From Streptomyces sp. A 4/2 (GTDB taxonomy: Bacteria > Actinomycetota > Actinomycetes > Streptomycetales > Streptomycetaceae), in NCBI RefSeq assembly GCF_940670765.1, contig NZ_CALNVW010000038.1, forward strand, positions 42,301 to 106,300: 64,000 nucleotides of DNA, read 5' to 3'. The notes beneath the pieces were generated by a model, which saw only the letters and a program-made list of their open reading frames with translations, did not search any database and was not told where the DNA came from. The translations under genes and the position numbers were made by a program. How positions within the stretch are numbered: the stretch's first letter is position 1; every line of letters starts with the position of its first letter. This document shows, in pieces, positions 48,320 to 58,260 of this stretch.

Positions 48320-48467
48320 GCCGCCCCGAAGAACTAGTACAACAACTAACCACTTGCTCTCCGCCATGGCCGCCCGAATTCCGGCTGGCTAGTCTGCCGC
48401 GTACACCGACCCGCTCGAAAATCCTCCGTCCAGCCATGAGGTGGGTCACCGGCTCCTGGGGAGAGCA

Positions 48468-50204
48468 ATGCGGAACGGTCATACACGCGTCGCCGACTAC
48501 ATCATTTCCTCGCTGGCGGAACTGGGCGTCGACCACGTATTCGGGGTCGGTGGCGCAAACATCGAGGACATGTACGACGCCGTCCACCACGGCGACGGGC
48601 GGGTGAAAGCCGTCGTCGCCAAACACGAATTCTCAGCCACCTGCATGGCCGAGGGAAGTCACCGGACGGTCGGCGGACTGGGTGTCGTCATGGCGACCTC
48701 GGGAGCGGGCGCGATGAATCTGGTGCCGGGCGTCGCGGAGGCGTACGCCGCCCGGGTCCCGCTGCTCGCCCTGGTCGGCCAGCCGCCCCGCGACCTGGAG
48801 GGCCGCGGCGCGTTCCAGGACACCAGCGGACGGTCCGGCGCCTTCAACGCGGTCGAACTGTTCGGCTCCATATCGCGCTTCTGCGCACGGGTCGACGATC
48901 CGGCCGACACCGGCAAGCTGCTCGCCGCGGCGGTCGACGCCGCGCGCTCACCACGTGGCGGGCCCGCCGTGCTGCTGCTGCCCAAGGACGTCCAGCAGGC
49001 TGCCGCCGGGGCGCTCCGGCCGCTCGACGAGCTGTTGACGCCCACCACCGTCCCGGCCGCCGCCCACCGGCAGGCCGCCGCCGATCTGCTGGCCGACGCC
49101 GCGCGCGGCGGCTCCGGCATCGTGCTGATCGCCGGGGACGGCGTGGGACACCAGGACGCGCGGGCCGAACTCGCCGCACTGGCCGACCGGTTGGGCGCGT
49201 CGGTGGCGGTGACACCGGACGGCAAGGACGCCTTCGACAACCGCGAACCGCGCTATGTCGGCGTGGCGGGCGCGATCGGGCACCCGACGGTGCGGCGCCA
49301 GCTGGAGGAGGCCGCGGTCTGCGTACTCGTGGGCACCCGGCTGCCGGTGATGGCGCGGGCCGGACTCGACGGGGTCCTCGCGGACACCCCGCTGATCTGC
49401 TTCGACCCGGAGCCACCCTTCATCGGCCCGCAGCCCGACGGCCCGCCGGTGGTGCACGTGGACGGCGATCTGCGGGCCGAACTGCGGGCGGTGTCCGACC
49501 TGTTGCCCGTGCTGCCCGCCCGTCCGGCGCCCGCGCGGGGCCCGGAGTACCTGGTCACGCCGCGGCCCGACAGCCCGGGAGTGCGGCTCTCCGACGCCGT
49601 GGAGGCGATCGGGTCCGCGCTGCCCGACGACGCCCCCGTGGTGTCCGACGCGGGCAATGCCAGTTCGGCGGCCGTGCATTACCTGACCGCCCCGCACCGC
49701 GGGAAATTCATCATCGCGATGGGCATGGGCGGAATGGGCCACAGTTTCGGTACCGGAATAGGCGCCGCGTTCGCCACCGGCCGGCGTACCTATGTGCTGG
49801 CGGGCGACGGGGGTTTCTACGCGCACGGCATGGAGATTCATACCGCCGTCGAATACGACCTGCCGGTCACCTTCATCATCTTCAACAACAACGCACATGC
49901 CATGTGCGTGACGCGTGAGCAATTGTTCTACGAGGCGGACTACTCGTTCAACACATTCAAACCCTCGTCCATCGCGGCCGGTGCCGGTGCCATGTTCCCC
50001 TCACTGAACGCGGTGCGGGCGACCACGGCCGGAGAACTCCGTACCGCCCTGACCGAGACGAATTCCACCCCCGGTCCCGCACTTGTCTGCGTCGAGGCCG
50101 ACCCGGCCGAGATGCCGCCGTTCGTGCCGTTCCTCCGTCAGCTCGAATCCCTTACCACTCCTTCAGGAGCGACTCATGTCGACTACGTCACCCCAGTTGG
50201 CTGA
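48468..50204 (+). CDS. Thiamine-diphosphate-dependent enzyme (acetolactate synthase/decarboxylase superfamily)
   Basis: The 578-residue protein has the three-domain layout of ThDP enzymes. The N-terminal Pyr domain has the cofactor-activating Glu54 in KHEFSATCMAEG, the middle domain is Rossmann-like, and the C-terminal PP domain has the GDGGFYAHGMEIHTA...NNNAHAM metal/ThDP motif. Its substrate class (acyl-donor decarboxylation or carboligation) cannot be read off. It lacks the known FAD-binding signatures of housekeeping acetolactate synthase as far as I can see. GGGGAGAG precedes the ATG at 48468. It overlaps the next gene by 29 bases and opens a four-gene operon. Confidence 0.85.
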   Translation: MRNGHTRVADYIISSLAELGVDHVFGVGGANIEDMYDAVHHGDGRVKAVVAKHEFSATCMAEGSHRTVGGLGVVMATSGAGAMNLVPGVAEAYAARVPLLALVGQPPRDLEGRGAFQDTSGRSGAFNAVELFGSISRFCARVDDPADTGKLLAAAVDAARSPRGGPAVLLLPKDVQQAAAGALRPLDELLTPTTVPAAAHRQAAADLLADAARGGSGIVLIAGDGVGHQDARAELAALADRLGASVAVTPDGKDAFDNREPRYVGVAGAIGHPTVRRQLEEAAVCVLVGTRLPVMARAGLDGVLADTPLICFDPEPPFIGPQPDGPPVVHVDGDLRAELRAVSDLLPVLPARPAPARGPEYLVTPRPDSPGVRLSDAVEAIGSALPDDAPVVSDAGNASSAAVHYLTAPHRGKFIIAMGMGGMGHSFGTGIGAAFATGRRTYVLAGDGGFYAHGMEIHTAVEYDLPVTFIIFNNNAHAMCVTREQLFYEADYSFNTFKPSSIAAGAGAMFPSLNAVRATTAGELRTALTETNSTPGPALVCVEADPAEMPPFVPFLRQLESLTTPSGATHVDYVTPVG

Positions 50205-50853
50205 CATTCCCGATCTGCTGCGCTGCGAGACCACCAGCACGGACGAGATCCTCGCGCGGGCGAGCGAGCGGACCGAGGCCGCGTACCCGCACGACCTGGT
50301 GTACGGCGACTTCTGCACCATCCAGGACTACATCGACTGTCCGCCGGAGGAGGTCTTCGACTACCTCTGCAACATCAACAACCTCGACGAGTACACGGTC
50401 AGCACCCGTGGCTTCGCGCCGACCGCGACCCCCGATCTCTATGTCGGCCGGGACACCCTGGCACCCGACACCAAGATCTACATGACGCTCAAGCCCAACC
50501 GTGAGGCGCTGACGCTCGACTACCACTGCGCCTGGGACCAGGGTGAAGAGCTCTGGATGATCTATCTGTTCCGGATCGTGCCGGCCCAGCAGGTGCTCGG
50601 CAAGCCCGGTTCGGTGGTCATCTGGTCCAACTGCCACCACCCCAACTACGACAAGAACCCCTACCCGGAGCTGGCCCCGAGTCCGGACCGGATCTGGGTG
50701 GGCGACCTGTGGCCGCTGTTCTACGCCGGCCACCGCATCGAGCTGGACAACCTCAAGACGATCCTTGAGTACCGCCACAGCAACGGCCTGCCCATCTCGG
50801 TCGCCCCCGCCCCCGAGGCCACCCCGAAGACCGGCCCGGAGGCCGCCCGGTGA
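50176..50853 (+). CDS. SRPBCC (START/polyketide cyclase-like) protein
   Basis: The 225-residue protein carries the segment TIQDYIDCPPEEVFDYLCNINNLDEY, typical of the N-terminal strand and helices of SRPBCC ligand-binding folds. Members bind hydrophobic ligands; some are aromatases, cyclases or hydratases. A HHPNYDKNPYPELAP stretch in the second half is distinctive. The C-terminal 20 residues are Pro/Ala-rich. AGGAG lies eight bases before the ATG. It is sandwiched with overlaps between the ThDP enzyme and the KAS III-like gene, so it probably acts on their intermediate. Confidence 0.75.
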   Translation: MSTTSPQLADIPDLLRCETTSTDEILARASERTEAAYPHDLVYGDFCTIQDYIDCPPEEVFDYLCNINNLDEYTVSTRGFAPTATPDLYVGRDTLAPDTKIYMTLKPNREALTLDYHCAWDQGEELWMIYLFRIVPAQQVLGKPGSVVIWSNCHHPNYDKNPYPELAPSPDRIWVGDLWPLFYAGHRIELDNLKTILEYRHSNGLPISVAPAPEATPKTGPEAAR

Positions 50854-51848
50854 CCCCCGTCAGCCTGGTCGACGTCGGCAGCTACCTGCCCGAACGCACC
50901 GTCGGGACCGACTTCTACGCCAACGGGGACACGGAGACCGCCGAGGGGCTCATGTTCCGGGCGCCCGCCTTCCGCCGTCACGCCGCGCCGGACGAGACCG
51001 CCACCGACATGGTGGAGAAGGCCGCCCGGCCGATGCTGGAACGGCTGCGCGCACAGGGCGATGCCCAGGTGGACATCGTGCTGACCAACGTGGCGCTGCC
51101 GGAACGTGCCTTCACCGGGGCGGGCGCCGACATCGCGGCCCGGCTCGGACTCGACCCGGTGCCCGAGTGGATCATCGACGTGCACAACAGCGGCTGCGCC
51201 TCCTTCGTCTACATGATGAAGATCGCCCGCCGGATCATCGAGGGCGGCGGCGCCCGCAGCGCACTGATCTGTTCGGTGCAGAACATGGCGGGGCAGCTCT
51301 TCGCCCGCCCGGACGTACGGACCCGCAAGCACGCTCCCGTACCGGGTGACGGCTGCGGCGTCGGGTTCCTGCGGGCGGGCGACGAGTCGCCGATCCTTGA
51401 CGTGGTGAGCTACCAGGGCGTCGAGTACGCCAACGACATGAACCTCTCCGTGGAGACCCGCAAGTACTGGGAGCCCGGCGAGGGCGAGATAGACATCGGC
51501 TTCAGCGACGGGAAGGTGGCGCAGATCGTCGCGCGCGGCAACCAGCTGGTGCCTCAGGTCGCCACCGAACTGTGCGAGCGCATCGGCACGCCGACCTCCG
51601 ACATCGACGTGTTCATCACCAACCAGCCGAACCAGATGTTCCTGCAGAACTGGCGGGAGGCGCTGGGCGTCAAGCCGGAACGGCACCTCGACACCTTCCA
51701 CCAGTACGGCAACCTGTTCGGCGCCGGTATCCCGGTGACCCTGGCCCAGGCCCGCGACGAGGGGAAGCTCCGCAAGGGAGACCTCGTCGTGCTGTCCGGT
51801 TTCGCGCACGCGGGCGACTTCGCCGCAGCCGCCGCCGTCCGGTGGTAG
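50850..51848 (+). CDS. KAS III-like acyltransferase/condensing enzyme with altered active site
   Basis: The 332-residue thiolase-fold protein has the nucleophile Cys116 in HNSGCASF. The His of the canonical HQAN motif is Asn258 (ITNQPNQ), while the GN motif is kept (Gly287-Asn288) with His284 nearby. Loss of that His argues against a normal decarboxylative FabH reaction. KAS III-like enzymes of the CerJ/ChlB3/DpsC type transfer acyl groups or use unusual starters, and this may be one. GTG overlaps the SRPBCC stop. Confidence 0.83.
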   Translation: MTPVSLVDVGSYLPERTVGTDFYANGDTETAEGLMFRAPAFRRHAAPDETATDMVEKAARPMLERLRAQGDAQVDIVLTNVALPERAFTGAGADIAARLGLDPVPEWIIDVHNSGCASFVYMMKIARRIIEGGGARSALICSVQNMAGQLFARPDVRTRKHAPVPGDGCGVGFLRAGDESPILDVVSYQGVEYANDMNLSVETRKYWEPGEGEIDIGFSDGKVAQIVARGNQLVPQVATELCERIGTPTSDIDVFITNQPNQMFLQNWREALGVKPERHLDTFHQYGNLFGAGIPVTLAQARDEGKLRKGDLVVLSGFAHAGDFAAAAAVRW

Positions 51849-51901
51849 CGCGTGTCCCGTGAGCAGCGCCGTCCGTCCGATCTCTCTCTGGAGTTGCGCC
51901 G

Positions 51902-53257
51902 ATGACCGATCTCTCCGTTGCACCGTCCCCTGCCCCTGCCGCACCGGCCCTCACCGGTGACGAGCTCGCCGAGCTGGACCGCCGTCATCTGCTGCACCCG
52001 TGGACCCCGATGGGCGACCCCGAGCAGCTGTTGATCGTCTCCGGCGAGGGCTGCGACGTCACCGACTCGTACGGCCGCACCTATCTGGACGGGCGCAGCG
52101 GCCAGTTCAACGCCACTCTCGGGTACGGCCACCCCCGGGTGCTGGCCGCCCTCCAGGAGCAGGCCGGCAAGCTGATGACGTACGCACTGCTGGGCTCGTC
52201 GAACGAGCCCGCGGTGCTGCTCGCGGCCAAGCTGGCCGAACTGCTGGGTGAGCCGCTCAGCCGTACGCTCTTCTGCAACTCCGGTTCGGAGGCGTCCGAG
52301 GCGGCGGTGCGGATCGTCCGGATGTACCACACGCTCCAGGGGCAGCCGGAGCGGACGACCGTGATCTCGCTGGCCGACGGCTACCACGGGACGACCAGCG
52401 GGACGACGGCGATGTCGGCGTCACCGATCGCCTGGGCGGGCTGCGGTCCGCGGCCCGGCGGGTTCGTCCAGATCGCCACGCCCCGGTGCGCGCAGTGCGC
52501 GTCCGGTGCCGCGCACGATCCCTGCGCGGTGCCGGGACCGGAGGCGCTGGAGGAGGCCGTCCTGGCGCAGGGCGCGGAGAACGTCGCGGCGTTCTTCGTG
52601 GAACCGGTGCTCGGCGTGGGCGGTCTGCTGCCGCTGCCCGCCGGTTACCTGCGCGGTGTGCGGGACATCTGCGACCGGTACGGGGTGCTGCTGGTCGTCG
52701 ACGAGGTGACCACGGGACTGGGCCGTACGGGGGCCTGGTTCGCCCACCAGCGCGAGGGCATCACGCCCGACATCGTCACCACCGCCAAGGGTCTGACGAG
52801 TGGGTACGCCCCGCTCGCGGCGGTCACCATGACGACCGCCATCGCCGATGTGTTCGCCACCGACCCGATGCTCGGCGGCCTGCGGCACGGGCACACCACC
52901 AGCGGGCACGCGATGGGCGCCGCCGCGGCGCTGGCCGTGCTGCGGGTGATCGAGGAGGACGGTCTGATCGAGCACGCGGCGGCGGTCGGTGAGCGGCTGT
53001 GCGGTCAGCTGACGGCGCGGCTCAAGGGGCTCGACGGCGTACGCGACGTCCGTGGGGTGGGGCTGCTCGCCGGGATCGAGTTCGACTCCTTCCCGCGCGC
53101 CTCCCAGGTGGTAGCCGCCTGTCGCCGGGCCGGGGTCGTCGTCCGCAGCGAGGGCCCGGTGCTCTTCGTCTCGCCGCCGCTGATCGTGACCGAGGAGCAG
53201 GTGGACCGGATCGTCGACGCGCTGTACGCGGGCGTGGTCGCCACCGGCGCGGCGTAG
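51902..53257 (+). CDS. Class III PLP-dependent aminotransferase
   Basis: The 451-residue fold-type I aminotransferase has the class III signature VVDEVTTGLGRTGAWFAHQ and the PLP Lys in TTAKGLTSGY. GSEASEAAVRI binds the cofactor phosphate. Such enzymes aminate omega-keto acids, beta-keto acids, aldehydes or ketones. The CAQCASGAAHDPC stretch has four Cys and may bind a metal. GGAG lies upstream of the ATG; the gene follows the KAS III-like gene by 53 bases. It probably aminates the ketone made by the ThDP/KAS III pair, but no product can be named. Confidence 0.88.
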   Translation: MTDLSVAPSPAPAAPALTGDELAELDRRHLLHPWTPMGDPEQLLIVSGEGCDVTDSYGRTYLDGRSGQFNATLGYGHPRVLAALQEQAGKLMTYALLGSSNEPAVLLAAKLAELLGEPLSRTLFCNSGSEASEAAVRIVRMYHTLQGQPERTTVISLADGYHGTTSGTTAMSASPIAWAGCGPRPGGFVQIATPRCAQCASGAAHDPCAVPGPEALEEAVLAQGAENVAAFFVEPVLGVGGLLPLPAGYLRGVRDICDRYGVLLVVDEVTTGLGRTGAWFAHQREGITPDIVTTAKGLTSGYAPLAAVTMTTAIADVFATDPMLGGLRHGHTTSGHAMGAAAALAVLRVIEEDGLIEHAAAVGERLCGQLTARLKGLDGVRDVRGVGLLAGIEFDSFPRASQVVAACRRAGVVVRSEGPVLFVSPPLIVTEEQVDRIVDALYAGVVATGAA

Positions 53258-53305
53258 GCGGCAGCCGACCGGCGACGGCGGTCGGGGGCAGCGGTCGGGA
53301 GCAGG

Positions 53306-53377
53306 TGAGCAGCGGCAGGGCCAGGTCCTCCGGGACGCCGGGCCCTGCCACCGACTGCCGCCGACTGCCGCTGCTCA
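53306..53377. terminator. Possible bidirectional hairpin between convergent genes
   Basis: TGAGCAGCGGCAG (53306-53318) pairs with CTGCCGCTGCTCA (53365-53377). An inner CAGGGCC/GGCCCTG pair makes a compound hairpin. It reaches the PPTase stop codon and lies between the class III aminotransferase and the PPTase. Confidence 0.5.
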
Positions 53378-54094
53378 GCCGGGCGTACGGGCACCCGGCA
53401 CCGCGATCGCGGTGATCACCAGCCCGTCCCGGACCAGCCACCGGCCGGGCAGGCTGTCGAACCCGGCCGGGCCCCGGACGCCGGCCGGGACCTTCCAGAG
53501 GCCCGGCGTCGTCGGCCGGGCGGTGAAGGTCCCGGCGGACCGGACGTCCGGCCCCGGCTCGATGCCCTGATGTCCGAAGCTGATGTCGGCGTCCTCGAAG
53601 TCGAGCCGCTGCCCGCCGTACATGTACCAGGCCTTGTAGACGGCTTCCTTGGCGCTGAACAGCAGCCGGTCCATGTGCAGTGCGGGCCGCTCGGCCCGCT
53701 CGGCGGACAGCCGGTCCCGCTCCTGCGGCAGGGCGACGACCTCCTCCACGCCCTCCGGCAGCGGGCCGTGCGGCTCGGCGTCGATCCCGATCATCAGCAC
53801 GTCGTCCCGGTACGCGAGCGCCGCCGCCCGGTACCCCTCGCAGTGCGTGAGGCTGCCGACCACCGAATCGGGCCAGCGGGGCGCACCGTGCGCGTCCGGA
53901 AGCACCGCCATCGCGGGCAGACCCAGCTCCGCGAGCGCCGTTCGCGCGCAGTGCCGCACCGTGGTGAACTCCCTGCGGCGCACCTCGACGGCCCGCGTGA
54001 TCAACCGCGTTTCCTCCGGGTACAGTTCAGCCCCCGCCGGGTCGCCGAACGCCTCGCTCACGGCAACACCGGCCGGCAGGATCCCCTTCAGCAT
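53375..54094 (-). CDS. 4'-phosphopantetheinyl transferase (Sfp/EntD type)
   Basis: The 239-residue enzyme attaches phosphopantetheine to the Ser of ACP domains. Motifs are SLTHCEGYRAAALA, GIDAEPHGPL (metal-binding Asp/Glu) and LLFSAKEAVYKAWY. ATG at 54094 is the natural family start. It lies 13 bases after the metallophosphoesterase and is probably co-transcribed with it. PPTase-phosphoesterase pairing is, as I recall, common on Streptomyces chromosomes, so it may be a resident gene that also serves the PKS. Confidence 0.93.
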   Translation of the reverse strand: MLKGILPAGVAVSEAFGDPAGAELYPEETRLITRAVEVRRREFTTVRHCARTALAELGLPAMAVLPDAHGAPRWPDSVVGSLTHCEGYRAAALAYRDDVLMIGIDAEPHGPLPEGVEEVVALPQERDRLSAERAERPALHMDRLLFSAKEAVYKAWYMYGGQRLDFEDADISFGHQGIEPGPDVRSAGTFTARPTTPGLWKVPAGVRGPAGFDSLPGRWLVRDGLVITAIAVPGARTPG

Positions 54095-54107
54095 CGTCCG
54101 GCACCCT

Positions 54108-54935
<828 letters not shown>

Positions 54936-55074
54936 CGCCCTGTCCTCTCCCGCGCTGTCGATGTGGATCCAACGAGCTTACGGGTGAGGCTACTTGCCTC
55001 CGTCATGGCCGAGCGGCCGAACCGCCTCCCGTGGCCTGAACTGCCGACCAGGGCCTGTTCCGCGCAACCGCCCA

Positions 55075-55758
55075 CTAGTTGGTCGTGTGCGTGGGGTAGA
55101 CCTGAACGTCGGTGTAGGCGCCCTTGATCGCCCCCGCGTTCGCAGGCCAGTCCAGGGTCACGGTGTGGGTCTCGTTCGGGGGCGTCACCAGGATGTTGGT
55201 CGGGGACGCGAGGCTGTTCCCGGTGGTGTCGATGTCGTAGGCGAGGTCGAAGACAGCGGCGTCGCCCGGCTTCAGGGTGGTGATACGGGGCTGGGCGTGG
55301 CCGCGCTCGATGGGGTTCGAGGTGTGGTCGGCGTCCTTGATGTCGACGCCCGCGAAGCCGGTCGCCGAGCAGGTGGTCGAACCCCGGTTGATCATGGTGA
55401 TGTTGATCCTGCCGGAGTCCGCTTCGTCGGGCGCGGCGTCTATGGCCAGGTCCTCCGTCTTGCAGAACGTGACCTTGCCGCCGGTCTCCGCTGCGCCGTT
55501 CGCGGCGTCCGTGCGGGCTCCGGTGCCCTCACCGGAGCCCGACTTCGCGCTGTCGGCCTGCGTGCCACCGGAACCCGAGCCGCTCTCCGGCTTCGAGCCA
55601 CCGTCCGAGGACGAACCGCCCTCCGAGGACGAGGAGGACGAGGACGAGGAGCCCTTGGCGGCCGAGTCCTTCACGGTGCCGTCGCTGTCACAGGCGGTGA
55701 GCGAGAGGGTGGCGGCGAGGCTGATGGCGGCGAGAGCGGTGATGCGGGTGTACTTCAC
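55075..55758 (-). CDS. Secreted lipoprotein, DUF4232-like
   Basis: The 227-residue protein has a lipoprotein signal peptide ending LSLTAC, so Cys23 should be lipidated. A Ser/Gly/Glu-rich linker (residues 25-85, including a run of nine Ser) follows. The C-terminal beta domain with Cys pairs (FCKTEDLAI, TTCSATGFAGVDI) fits DUF4232. Such proteins are frequent in Streptomyces and their role is unknown. It is not obviously part of the biosynthetic cluster. Confidence 0.88.
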   Translation of the reverse strand: MKYTRITALAAISLAATLSLTACDSDGTVKDSAAKGSSSSSSSSSEGGSSSDGGSKPESGSGSGGTQADSAKSGSGEGTGARTDAANGAAETGGKVTFCKTEDLAIDAAPDEADSGRINITMINRGSTTCSATGFAGVDIKDADHTSNPIERGHAQPRITTLKPGDAAVFDLAYDIDTTGNSLASPTNILVTPPNETHTVTLDWPANAGAIKGAYTDVQVYPTHTTN

Positions 55759-55973
55759 GGGGTTCCCCCAGGAGTTGCGCGGTGCAGGTGGTCGAGAACA
55801 TTTGTATCTCGCACCGAGTTACAGACAGTCCTCCACGACGTCTTCGTTCTGTCACAGGGGGACCGGCCTCACGGCCCGTCGAAGTGCCACCGTCCGGTCA
55901 TCCGCCTAGCACTCTCACCAGTCCTCCGGACGGCCACAATTCAACTGCGCGACCGGTGGACACACTTGGGGGC

Positions 55974-57536
55974 ATGACCACGGTTGAGCCGGCACGAGTG
56001 AAAGCAGCGGAGCTGGCCGCGTTGCGGGATCGAGTCCGCGGCGGGCCCGGAGCCGAGGCGACCGACGCACAGCACAGGAAGGGAAAACTGACCGTCCGGG
56101 AGCGGCTGTGCCTCCTCTTCGACGAGGGGAGTTTCACCGAGATCGAGGGGCTGCGCCGGCACCGGGCGACCGGGTTCGGGCTGGAGGCGCGCAGGCCCCG
56201 CACCGACGGTGTGGTGACCGGCTGGGGCCTGGTGCACGGGCGGCGGGTGTTCGCCTACGCCCATGACTTCCGGATCTTCGGAGGTGCGCTGGGCGAGGCC
56301 CACGCGGAGAAGATCCACAAGCTCCTGGACCTGGCGGGTACGGCCGGATGTCCCGTCGTGGGGCTCTGCGACGGAGCCGGGGCCCGGATCCAGGAAGGTG
56401 TCACGGCGCTCGCCGGGTACGGCGGCATCTTCCGGCGCAACGTCCGCTACTCCGGTGTCATCCCCCAGATCAGTGTGATGCTCGGCCCCTGCGCGGGCGG
56501 CGCCGCCTACTCCCCCGCACTCAGCGACTTCGTCTTCATGGTCCGCGACATCGCGCAGATGTTCATCACCGGGCCGGACGTCGTCCAGGCCGTCACCGGC
56601 GAGGCCGTCTCGCAGAACGGTCTCGGCGGCGCGCAGGTGCACGCGACGGCCTCGGGGGTCGCCGCCTTCACCTACGACGACGAGGAGAGCTGCCTGGACG
56701 AGGTGCGGTACCTGCTGTCGATGCTGCCCGCCAACAACCGCGAACTGCCGCCCCCCGCACCGTCCGACGACCCGCCGGACCGCCGCACCGGGGCCCTGCT
56801 CGACATGGTGCCGGTCAACCCTTCGCACGCCTACGACATGCGCGCCGTCATCGAGGAGATCGTGGACGACGGGGAACTGTTCGAGGTGCATCCGTCATGG
56901 GCGACGAACGTGGTCTGCGCGCTGGTGCGGCTCGGCGGGCGGACCGCCGGTGTCGTCGCCAACCAGCCGCAGTCGCTGGCGGGCGCGCTGGACATCACGG
57001 CGAGCGAGAAGGCGGCGCGCTTCGTGCAGTTCTGCGACTCGTTCAACATCCCGCTCGTCACCCTGGTGGACGTGCCCGGCTTCCTGCCGGGCACGTCCCA
57101 GGAGCACCAGGGCATCATCCGGCACGGGGCGAAGCTGCTGTACGCGTACTGCAACGCGACGGTCCCCCGGATCCAGCTGATCCTGCGCAAGGCGTACGGC
57201 GGCGCCTACATCGTCATGGACTCCCGTTCCATCGGCGCCGACCTCTCCTTCGCCTGGCCGACGAACGAGATAGCGGTGATGGGCGCCGAGGGCGCCACCG
57301 ACGTGGTCTTCCGGCGGGAACTCGCCGCGGCCGAGGACCCGGACGCGCGGCGTGCGCAGCTGGTCAAGGAGTACACCGCGGAGCTGATGCACCCGTACCA
57401 CGCCGCCGAACGCGGTCTGGTCGACGACATCATCGACCCGGCCGAGACACGTCAGGTCCTCATCGACTCCCTGGCGATGCTCGCCACCAAACACGCGGAC
57501 CTGCCGTCCAGGAAGCACGGCAACCCGCCCCAGTGA
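55974..57536 (+). CDS. Acyl-CoA carboxylase carboxyltransferase (beta) subunit
   Basis: The 520-residue protein is the beta chain of an acetyl/propionyl-CoA carboxylase (AccB/PccB type). It has two crotonase-like halves: the first with the GLCDGAGARIQEG and MLGPCAGGAAY oxyanion region, the second with DVPGFLPGTSQEHQGIIRHGAKLLYAY and RKAYGGAYIVMDS. ATG at 55974 is chosen over longer readings because the family starts here. It would make methylmalonyl- or malonyl-CoA, the extender units the PKS needs. The short protein that follows occupies the place where an epsilon subunit is often found. No biotin-carrier alpha subunit is in the window. Confidence 0.93.
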   Translation: MTTVEPARVKAAELAALRDRVRGGPGAEATDAQHRKGKLTVRERLCLLFDEGSFTEIEGLRRHRATGFGLEARRPRTDGVVTGWGLVHGRRVFAYAHDFRIFGGALGEAHAEKIHKLLDLAGTAGCPVVGLCDGAGARIQEGVTALAGYGGIFRRNVRYSGVIPQISVMLGPCAGGAAYSPALSDFVFMVRDIAQMFITGPDVVQAVTGEAVSQNGLGGAQVHATASGVAAFTYDDEESCLDEVRYLLSMLPANNRELPPPAPSDDPPDRRTGALLDMVPVNPSHAYDMRAVIEEIVDDGELFEVHPSWATNVVCALVRLGGRTAGVVANQPQSLAGALDITASEKAARFVQFCDSFNIPLVTLVDVPGFLPGTSQEHQGIIRHGAKLLYAYCNATVPRIQLILRKAYGGAYIVMDSRSIGADLSFAWPTNEIAVMGAEGATDVVFRRELAAAEDPDARRAQLVKEYTAELMHPYHAAERGLVDDIIDPAETRQVLIDSLAMLATKHADLPSRKHGNPPQ

Positions 57537-57571
57537 ACGTACCCACACCTGCGAGGGAAGGCAGAAGGCAC

Positions 57572-57787
57572 ATGACCGTGACCCACTCCCCCAACGTCCT
57601 GCTGGTCGGCGGACCTTCGGAACTCGACGGCCACCGGACCCGCTACGTCGCCGACACCGAGGAGAAGGTGAAGGTGTTCCGGGGACACCGGTACGACCAC
57701 TTCGAGCCGACGCCCGAGATCTCCGTACGGGACGGCCAGGAGTTCCGGGTCTTCGTCTGGACCCAGTGCACCTACGTCGCCGAGTGA
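57572..57787 (+). CDS. Small protein, DUF5988-like
   Basis: The 71-residue protein (MTVTHSPNVLLVGGPSELDG...) matches the look of DUF5988 proteins: a short beta strand with LLVGGP, then a charged stretch and an ending VFVWTQCTYVAE. Such proteins are found near Streptomyces biosynthetic genes; function unknown. It starts 35 bases after the carboxylase beta-subunit stop, with GAAGG upstream, so the two are co-transcribed. It may be an accessory or regulatory subunit, but this is only positional. Confidence 0.7.
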   Translation: MTVTHSPNVLLVGGPSELDGHRTRYVADTEEKVKVFRGHRYDHFEPTPEISVRDGQEFRVFVWTQCTYVAE

Positions 57788-58260
57788 GGGTGGGGCTGCC
57801 CTGACCGCCGCCTACGTCCTGACCGATGTGGCACGCCGCTGCCCGCGCGGTATCGCTTCGCACTGCCGTAGTTGCTTGTACCGTGCGCGCATGACCGGGA
57901 CGCATTCCGACGAACAGAGAGTCGGGATCTTGGGCGGATCTTCTCCCGCTGTCCTCTCCCGTACGGGCACCGGATAGCCGGTGGGGGTTGCGGCGGCCTT
58001 CACCGCCTGCCAGTTTCTTTTCGTACGGCCGGACTTGGGTCTTGGCTGGGACGAGGCGGTCCATGTCAGCCAGGTGGGTTCGCACGCACCGGCGGCGTTC
58101 TTCAGTGCGCACGCGCGCCCGTGACATCTCGTACCTGGTGGCACCCCTCGCGGCGCTGACCTCCTCGACCGTGGTGCTCCGCCGCTACCTGGCCGTACTG
58201 TCCGGCGCCGGTCTGCTGGGGGTGCTCGGGGTCCGGCGCCGGTTCCAGGTCTGGCGGCCG
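57788..58260. other. Gene-poor, apparently degenerate stretch
   Basis: I see no convincing gene here. Short frames exist on both strands, including a 28-codon rightward one from 57891 and an Arg/Pro-rich leftward one, but none shows a family motif. The codon pattern is mixed. Together with the decayed phosphoesterase copy next to it, this looks like rearrangement debris. Confidence 0.6.

Noticed and set aside
48361..48467. Operator of the shared type upstream of the ThDP operon
   Set aside because: CGCCCGAATTCCGGCT and a nearby CTAG (48389-48392) match the consensus at only about 10 of 16 positions, too weak to list.
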